From: Streptomyces sp. NBC_00178
GTDB taxonomy: Bacteria; Actinomycetota; Actinomycetes; Streptomycetales; Streptomycetaceae
NCBI RefSeq assembly: GCF_036206005.1
Contig: NZ_CP108143.1
Coordinates: 6,787,501 to 6,851,500 of the forward strand
DNA length: 64,000 bases
Direction: 5' to 3'
This document shows, one piece after another, positions 60,000-64,000 of this stretch. The notes under the pieces are model-generated. The model was not told the DNA's origin. It ran no database searches and saw only the letters and a program-made list of their open reading frames with translations. The position numbers and the translations under genes are program-made. The first letter of the stretch is position 1; every line of letters begins with the position of its first letter.

Positions 60000-61154
60000 A
60001 TGACCGTTTCGGAAGACGCTCGCGGCGGCACCGCGGACGGTGCGCAGCCGACATGGGTGCCGGCGGCACGGGCGGCACAGGAACTGGCTCTCAGACGGGG
60101 CGAATTCGATCTCGCCGTCCATCTGGGACTGATCGCCACCGGGCAGGTCACCGGTGGCGGGCGGCCGCGGGTCTGTGTGCAGGAGATCGAGCGCCTCCGC
60201 GCACAGCCGGGATTTCCCGCCGCATTGCGGGAGAAGGTGCGGACAGTGGGCACGGCGGAGGGTGCGTCGCTGCTCGGAATCACTCAGGTCCGGTTCACCG
60301 GGCTCGCGCGCATCGGGTGCGTCTCGCCCGTGGCCTTCTACCTGAACCGCTACCGCGCGGTGGTCTGGGTCTATCTCGTCGGGGAGCTCGTGGCGTTCGC
60401 CGCGCAGGAGCCGGGTCTCCTCGTGGGAAGGATCCCGGCGGGGATGCGGGCCATACTCGACTCGGGCACCGACCGGCGTGCGCGCAACTGGCGCACACGC
60501 AGGATCGACAGGCTTCTCAAGCAGACCCGCGACCCCTGGGTCCGGGCGGCGCTGGAGGCGTCCGCTCTGGACCCGGTGCAGCTCGCCGAGGTGGTCGACG
60601 ACCCCTACGAGCGTGCCTACCTAACCCGCATGCAGCACGCATCCGCTTTCGGGCAGCCTGGTTCCGTTTCAGGCAGGGAGGTCATGGCGCGGTTGACGCT
60701 CGCCGACGATCCGGACGAGATCCTCTGGCGCCGCGTCAATCTGACGCTGGAGCTCGACCGGGCCCGGGACGTCCGGCCGGCGCCTCGCCCGGGTGAGGAC
60801 TCGTGCCGCGACGCCGACCAGCGGTCTCGACGGCAGCGCGACCGCGTGCGGACGAGTTCAGGGCACGACGTCGATCTGCTGAACCCGGTGAAGGGGTCGT
60901 ACACCACCGCGGCGGGCCGGGGCACCCGTCCCTCGAAGGCCATCGTGGGATCCGCCGCGAGGAACAACCACCGCCCCTCTTCCGGGCCCTGGTCGCGGAC
61001 GGAGGATCCTCGCCCGGATCGGGTGGGGGAGCGCCGTGCGGTGAAGAGCGTTAAAAGGTTTGCCTGCCGACGCCCGTGCGGGCATCTTGGCACGCATGTT
61101 GATCAGAGAAGCCACCGACGAGGACTGGCCCGCCATCTGGCCGTTCTTCAGTGA
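60000..61154 (+). CDS. DUF6397-like regulatory protein; C-terminal third probably frameshifted read-through
   Basis: The first 265 residues match a Streptomyces family (DUF6397 by memory): WVPAARAAQELALRRGEFDLAVHLGLIATGQVTGGGRPRVCVQEIERLRAQPGFP, an MerR/excisionase-like winged helix, GTAEGASLLGITQVRFTGLARIGCVSPVAFYLNRYRAVVWVYL and LDPVQLAEVVDDPYERAYLTRMQHASAFG. After about residue 265 (SCRDADQRSRRQRDRVRT...) the sequence looks random and runs 59 bp into the GNAT gene. In another frame a plausible C-terminus ends at 60890-60892, so a frameshift or loss of the stop is likely. Probable DNA-binding protein. Confidence 0.75.
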   Translation: MTVSEDARGGTADGAQPTWVPAARAAQELALRRGEFDLAVHLGLIATGQVTGGGRPRVCVQEIERLRAQPGFPAALREKVRTVGTAEGASLLGITQVRFTGLARIGCVSPVAFYLNRYRAVVWVYLVGELVAFAAQEPGLLVGRIPAGMRAILDSGTDRRARNWRTRRIDRLLKQTRDPWVRAALEASALDPVQLAEVVDDPYERAYLTRMQHASAFGQPGSVSGREVMARLTLADDPDEILWRRVNLTLELDRARDVRPAPRPGEDSCRDADQRSRRQRDRVRTSSGHDVDLLNPVKGSYTTAAGRGTRPSKAIVGSAARNNHRPSSGPWSRTEDPRPDRVGERRAVKSVKRFACRRPCGHLGTHVDQRSHRRGLARHLAVLQ

Positions 61155-61596
61155 CATCGTCGCCGCGGGCGAGACGTTCACCTTTCCGCTCGAACTGGCC
61201 GCGGAGCAGGCCAAGGACGAGGCCAGCGGGTGGTGGCTCCTGGCGGAGCCGGCCCGTACGGTCGTCGCGGTCGATGACAGCGGGACGGTCCTCGGTACGG
61301 CCAAGATGAACCGGAACCACATGGGGAACGGTTCGCACATCGCCAGCGCCAGCTACATGGTCGCCCCCGAACACTCCGGCAAGGGCGTGGGCCGGGCGCT
61401 CTGCACGTACACGGTGGACTGGGCCCGCGCGGCGGGCTACCGGGCGATGCAGTTCAACGCCGTGGTGGAGACGAACGTCCACGCGGTACGTCTCTACCGT
61501 TCCCTGGGTTTCGAGGTCATCGGAACCCTTCCCGAAGGATTCAACCATCCTCAGCAGGGGTACGTGGGACTCCACATCATGCACAAGGCGCTCTGA
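61096..61596 (+). CDS. GNAT family N-acetyltransferase (phosphinothricin acetyltransferase-like)
   Basis: 166-aa acetyltransferase: MLIREATDEDWPAIWPFFSDIVAAGETFTF, SYMVAPEHSGKGVGRALCTYTVDWARAAGYRAMQFNAVVETNVHAVRLYRSLGFEVIGTLPEGF. The acetyl-CoA loop (HSGKGVGRA) is complete. The arrangement resembles phosphinothricin/tabtoxin-type acetyltransferases, but substrate is unproven. ATG 61096 lies inside the apparent tail of the preceding frame, which supports that tail being spurious. Confidence 0.88.
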   Translation: MLIREATDEDWPAIWPFFSDIVAAGETFTFPLELAAEQAKDEASGWWLLAEPARTVVAVDDSGTVLGTAKMNRNHMGNGSHIASASYMVAPEHSGKGVGRALCTYTVDWARAAGYRAMQFNAVVETNVHAVRLYRSLGFEVIGTLPEGFNHPQQGYVGLHIMHKAL

Positions 61597-61981
61597 TGTC
61601 CCTCCCGATCGGCATTCCACGAGCCGCTCGCCCCGGTGGCTTCAAGCCATCTTCGGCGCATGTGTGGGGTCTCTTTCCGTCGAGGCGTTGAATTCCTTCC
61701 TAAACGTGACGAAACGACGCCTGAACCACGCTGATTTCGCCACCTGGCAGACCGATTGCCGGGGCGCTCCATGGGTGTCGTTCGAGTCGTCCGCGCGTGA
61801 CGCCGCTCTGTTCGGAATGGCATCGTCCGGATTCCGCCGTGTCCGGCATGTCGCAAGTGGCGGCGATTTGGGTGACGTTGAGAAGTCGGTGATGCATGGG
61901 GCGAGTGCGCAGACAGTTGCGCGGGGCAGTACTGTGCGCCCCATCGCTAATCAGCGATGAACTCATATGGAGGAAGAATCC
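61597..61981. other. Long intergenic region before the LAETG protein
   Basis: 385 bp of lower GC than the surroundings, without a convincing gene. A 98-codon frame at 61664 has no ribosome-binding site and no family resemblance. The last 60 bp are probably promoter and leader of the surface-protein gene, with the CATCGCT/AGCGATG repeat and the GGAGGAAGAA ribosome-binding site. A short TGGCTTcAAGCCA palindrome lies near 61640. Confidence 0.6.
61942..61959. promoter_or_regulatory. Short inverted repeat upstream of the LAETG protein gene
   Basis: CATCGCT (61942-61948) and AGCGATG (61953-61959) around 4 bases, 22 bp before the start codon. Could be an operator or a leader hairpin close to the ribosome-binding site. 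Confidence 0.5.
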
Positions 61982-62626
61982 ATGACCATACCCAGGAGAT
62001 CGTTGCGGGGCGCGGGAGTAGTCGCGGCCGCTGCGGTTGTCGGCCTGGCAGGTGGAGTCCTCTCCGCCGCACCGGCCGCAGCACACACCCCCACCTGGGC
62101 CGTGACCTGCTCCGAGGTGACGCTCAACCTGACCGCCTACTCGGACAAGGTCACCAACGAGGTGACCGTTTCCGTGGTGGACGGCAAGGAGCTGCTCGCG
62201 ACGACCAAGTTCGGCCGTAGCTTCAGCACCGACGCTCCGCTGCAGCTTCCCGCGCACGACAAGGAGCTGACTGTCCGCCTGGTCGTCAAGGCCGGCGACA
62301 ACGACAAGTACTCGGTCGACGAGACGAAGCAGGCCCCCGTCTGCGAGGGCACCACCCCGTCGCCGACGCCGACCGAGAGCGCGCCCACCGAGCCGCCGGC
62401 CACCGAGCCGTCGGCCAGCGAGACGCCCGAGCCGAGCGCCACGCCGAGTGAGACCGCCACTGAGGCCGCGCCGGCCCCGGCCGAGTCCAGCAGCACCGCG
62501 CCGGACCTGGCCGAGACCGGTTCGTCGTCCGCCACGCCCGTCATCGGTGGAGCCGCTCTCGCGGTTCTGCTCGCCGGCGGTGGCATCCTGTGGTCCGTCC
62601 GCAAGCGCCGCACCGCGCAGAACTGA
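61982..62626 (+). CDS. Sortase-anchored surface protein with LAETG motif
   Basis: 214-aa secreted protein. Residues 1-35 are a signal sequence with RRSLRG and a long Ala-rich hydrophobic run (AAAAVVGLAGGVLSAAPAAA). The mature domain (about 36-120) is a small beta-rich fold: TCSEVTLNLTAYSDKVTNEVTVSVVDGKELLATTKFGRSFS. A Pro/Thr/Ser/Glu stalk follows (TPSPTPTESAPTEPPATEP), then LAETG near residue 177, a hydrophobic helix and a basic RKRR tail. LAETG fits the class E sortase motif LAxTG of Streptomyces. ATG 61982 has GGAGGAAGAA upstream. A terminator follows the stop. Confidence 0.92.
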   Translation: MTIPRRSLRGAGVVAAAAVVGLAGGVLSAAPAAAHTPTWAVTCSEVTLNLTAYSDKVTNEVTVSVVDGKELLATTKFGRSFSTDAPLQLPAHDKELTVRLVVKAGDNDKYSVDETKQAPVCEGTTPSPTPTESAPTEPPATEPSASETPEPSATPSETATEAAPAPAESSSTAPDLAETGSSSATPVIGGAALAVLLAGGGILWSVRKRRTAQN

Positions 62627-62671
62627 CGAACTTCAGCACCACGGTCACAGGGGTCTTCATGCCTGGGGCCG

Positions 62672-62715
62672 GACGGGGGCGTACCGCATCGATTCCGATG
62701 CGGTACGCCCCCGTC
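62672..62715. terminator. Strong terminator after the LAETG protein gene
   Basis: Perfect 20-bp arms (GACGGGGGCGTACCGCATCG, 62672-62691, and its complement 62696-62715) with a 4-base ATTC loop, 46 bp after the stop codon. It separates this gene from the convergent SpoIIE-type phosphatase gene. Confidence 0.9.
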
Positions 62716-62718
62716 GCG

Positions 62719-62850
62719 CGTCCGCCCCGTTTCGCGTCGCGTCCCTCACACGTTGCGCCTCGATTCGCGTCGCGTTCCCTGTGCGTTGCGCCTCGATTCG
62801 CGTTGCGTTCCTTATGCGGTGCGCCTCGTTTCGGTTGCGTACTCTGCCGC
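62719..62850. repeat. Imperfect 33-bp tandem repeats
   Basis: About four copies: a first at 62719-62751, near-identical units at 62752-62784 and 62785-62817, and a degraded one at 62818-62850, each with a GCGCCTCG(A/T)TTCGCG core. It lies between a terminator and a C-rich run (CCCCCCCCC at 62871-62879). The period is a multiple of three and the frame encodes an Arg/Phe/Ser repeat, but no start or ribosome-binding site supports coding. Confidence 0.8.
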
Positions 62851-62931
62851 GTTGCGTCCTTTGTGCGTTCCCCCCCCCCGGCGCGTTCCGTTGGAGGAGG
62901 CGGAGGCAGAGGCGGCCGCTCCAGGCGCCGG

Positions 62932-64000
62932 TCAGAATTCCGGCTGCTGACCGATCTCGCACCAGACGGCCTTGCCCTCCCCGCGAGGTTCGATGCCCCA
63001 GCGCTCGGCCACCGCGTCGAGGAGCAGCAGACCGCGCCCCGTGGTCGAGGTCTCTCCAGGAGCGCGGCGCCGCGGCCATACGCTCGAGCGGTCCTGGACC
63101 GACAGCCTGATCCGCCGCACCGGCTCGGGAAGGACCTCCAGCGTGAGCACCGCCCCGCCCTCCGTGTGCAGCAGGACGTTGACCAGCAACTCGCCGGTGA
63201 CCAGCACCGCGTCGTCCGCGAGCACCGCGAGCCCCCAGTCCGCCAGCGCCTGGCGCACGATGGACCGGGCCTCCGAGAGTCCCTCGGGATCAGCCTGGTG
63301 GATGTACTGATGAAGCCGCGGGGCCCGTGGGGATCCCAGGTCGGGGCTGCGCCTCAGGACCAGCAGAGCCACGTCGTCCCCGGAGCCCCAGCGTTCCCAC
63401 AACCGGTCCGACAGATGGTCGGCCAGCGCCTCGGCGCCGTCGGGTCCCTCACTCACCTCGTGGATCAGTGCCGCGATGCCTGAATCCACATCAGCACCGG
63501 GTTCCTCCACAAGCCCGTCCGTGTAGAGGACGAAGGTCTCGCCCGGCACCAGGTCGAGGCGCGTCTCCGGGAACTCCTCGTCCCAGAACTCCGACGAGAT
63601 GCCGAGGGGCAGCCCTCCGCGTACCTGCGGGACGCCCACTCTCCCGTCGGTGTGTCTGATGAGCGGCCCGAAGTGGCCCGCGCGAGCCACGCGCACCGCG
63701 CCCGTCGCGAGGTCCACCTGGGCGTACGTGCAGGTGGCGAACCGGTCGGTGTCCAGCTCGGAGAGGAACCGCGAGGCCCGCGCCAGCACGGTCGCCGGGG
63801 GATGCCCCTCGGCCGCGTACGCACGCAGCGCGATGCGCAGCTGGCCCATGATCGCGGCGGCGTGCGTGTCGTGGCCCTGGACGTCACCCACCACGACGCC
63901 GTACCGGTTCCTGGGGAGAGTGATCACGTCGTACCAGTCGCCTCCGACCTCGCGTCCGCTCCACGCCGCGTGGTAGCGCACCGCGATCTCCCCGCCCTCG
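62932..64000 (-). CDS. PP2C/SpoIIE-type phosphatase with C-terminal HATPase domain (5' truncated)
   Basis: C-terminal 356 residues of a regulatory phosphatase; the gene continues past the window edge. The catalytic domain is visible as VGGDWYDVI (residue 10 of the visible frame), VVVGDVQGHDTHAAAIMGQL, RAGHFGPLIRH, VLYTDGLVEE and GSGDDVALLVLRR, with the metal-binding Asp residues of PP2C phosphatases. The last 130 residues are an anti-sigma-type HATPase: LVTGELLVNVLLHTEGGAVLTLEV and TTGRGLLLLDAVAERWGIEPRGEGKAVWCEI. Such fusions dephosphorylate anti-anti-sigma factors and sequester sigma factors. Sensor region unknown. Confidence 0.92.
   Translation of the reverse strand, partial: EGGEIAVRYHAAWSGREVGGDWYDVITLPRNRYGVVVGDVQGHDTHAAAIMGQLRIALRAYAAEGHPPATVLARASRFLSELDTDRFATCTYAQVDLATGAVRVARAGHFGPLIRHTDGRVGVPQVRGGLPLGISSEFWDEEFPETRLDLVPGETFVLYTDGLVEEPGADVDSGIAALIHEVSEGPDGAEALADHLSDRLWERWGSGDDVALLVLRRSPDLGSPRAPRLHQYIHQADPEGLSEARSIVRQALADWGLAVLADDAVLVTGELLVNVLLHTEGGAVLTLEVLPEPVRRIRLSVQDRSSVWPRRRAPGETSTTGRGLLLLDAVAERWGIEPRGEGKAVWCEIGQQPEF

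Noticed and set aside
61664..61960. 98-codon frame before the LAETG protein
   Set aside because: No ribosome-binding site, no family resemblance, and the region carries leader elements of the next gene.
62590..63483. Plus-strand frame crossing the 33-bp repeats
   Set aside because: Runs opposite the phosphatase gene, lacks a ribosome-binding site and crosses a strong terminator.

Overview
The window is very GC-rich, densely packed DNA with the strong third-position G/C bias, frequent GTG starts and 4-bp ATGA/GTGA overlaps of an actinomycete. Several families point to Streptomyces: a complete gas-vesicle operon in the Streptomyces order gvpO-A-F-G-Y-Z-J-L-S-K, a conservon (NIT-domain kinase, Roadblock, DUF742, GTPase), an LAETG sortase substrate, and a HelD-family ATPase preceded by a rifamycin-associated-element-like palindrome. 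I see no rRNA, tRNA, CRISPR array, insertion sequence or prophage.

Layout. 1-3.9 kb: a sugar ABC importer (binding protein cut by the left edge, two permeases) with a mannonate-dehydratase-type enolase-superfamily enzyme, so uptake and catabolism of a sugar acid or its precursor. 4-9 kb: small enzymes (YCII-like, GNAT, GH114-like lipoprotein, luciferase-like monooxygenase, DUF2267, YciO). 9-13.8 kb: helR with its palindrome, a 23-bp bidirectional terminator, a ferredoxin/NADP reductase of the FprA type and an F420-type nitroreductase. 14-21.6 kb: aldo/keto reductase, alpha/beta hydrolase, rhodanese-DUF2892 protein under a CsoR/CstR-type operator, PIG-L deacetylase, DJ-1/PfpI protein beside a GlxA-type AraC regulator, and an XRE-cupin regulator. 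21.7-25 kb: quinone-oxidoreductase-like gene coupled to two acyl-CoA dehydrogenases. 25-33 kb: Tat-exported phosphodiesterase-like protein, zinc-ribbon protein, HhH-GPD protein, FUSC-type exporter, a three-gene metal/redox operon (haem-oxygenase-like diiron protein, HemK-like methyltransferase, CDGSH protein), and a PHP/HhH protein. 33.2-38.8 kb: gas-vesicle operon. 39-47.8 kb: DHA2 drug exporter, PGRP-type amidase, an overlapping SNF2 helicase/SWIM zinc-finger pair, fatty-acid desaturase, and a MOSC protein apparently initiated at CTG. 47.8-50.5 kb: a decayed Cmx-like drug exporter beside a TetR regulator that shares an operator with a divergent dehydrogenase. 50.6-54 kb: GNAT, hypothetical, MpaB-like oxygenase and methyltransferase genes. 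54-60 kb: MHYT membrane sensor and the conservon with an extra Roadblock gene. 60-64 kb: DUF6397-like protein with a suspicious C-terminus, GNAT, LAETG surface protein followed by a 20-bp terminator and 33-bp tandem repeats, and a SpoIIE-type phosphatase cut by the right edge.

Most of the window is ordinary Streptomyces accessory chromosome. The signals most worth following are regulatory (RAE/helR, the CsoR/CstR palindrome, the TetR inverted repeat, a probable leaderless XRE-cupin mRNA), the CTG start, the diiron/methyltransferase/CDGSH operon, and the helicase-SWIM pair. Family assignments come from reading the translated sequences and remembered family signatures; no database search was possible.
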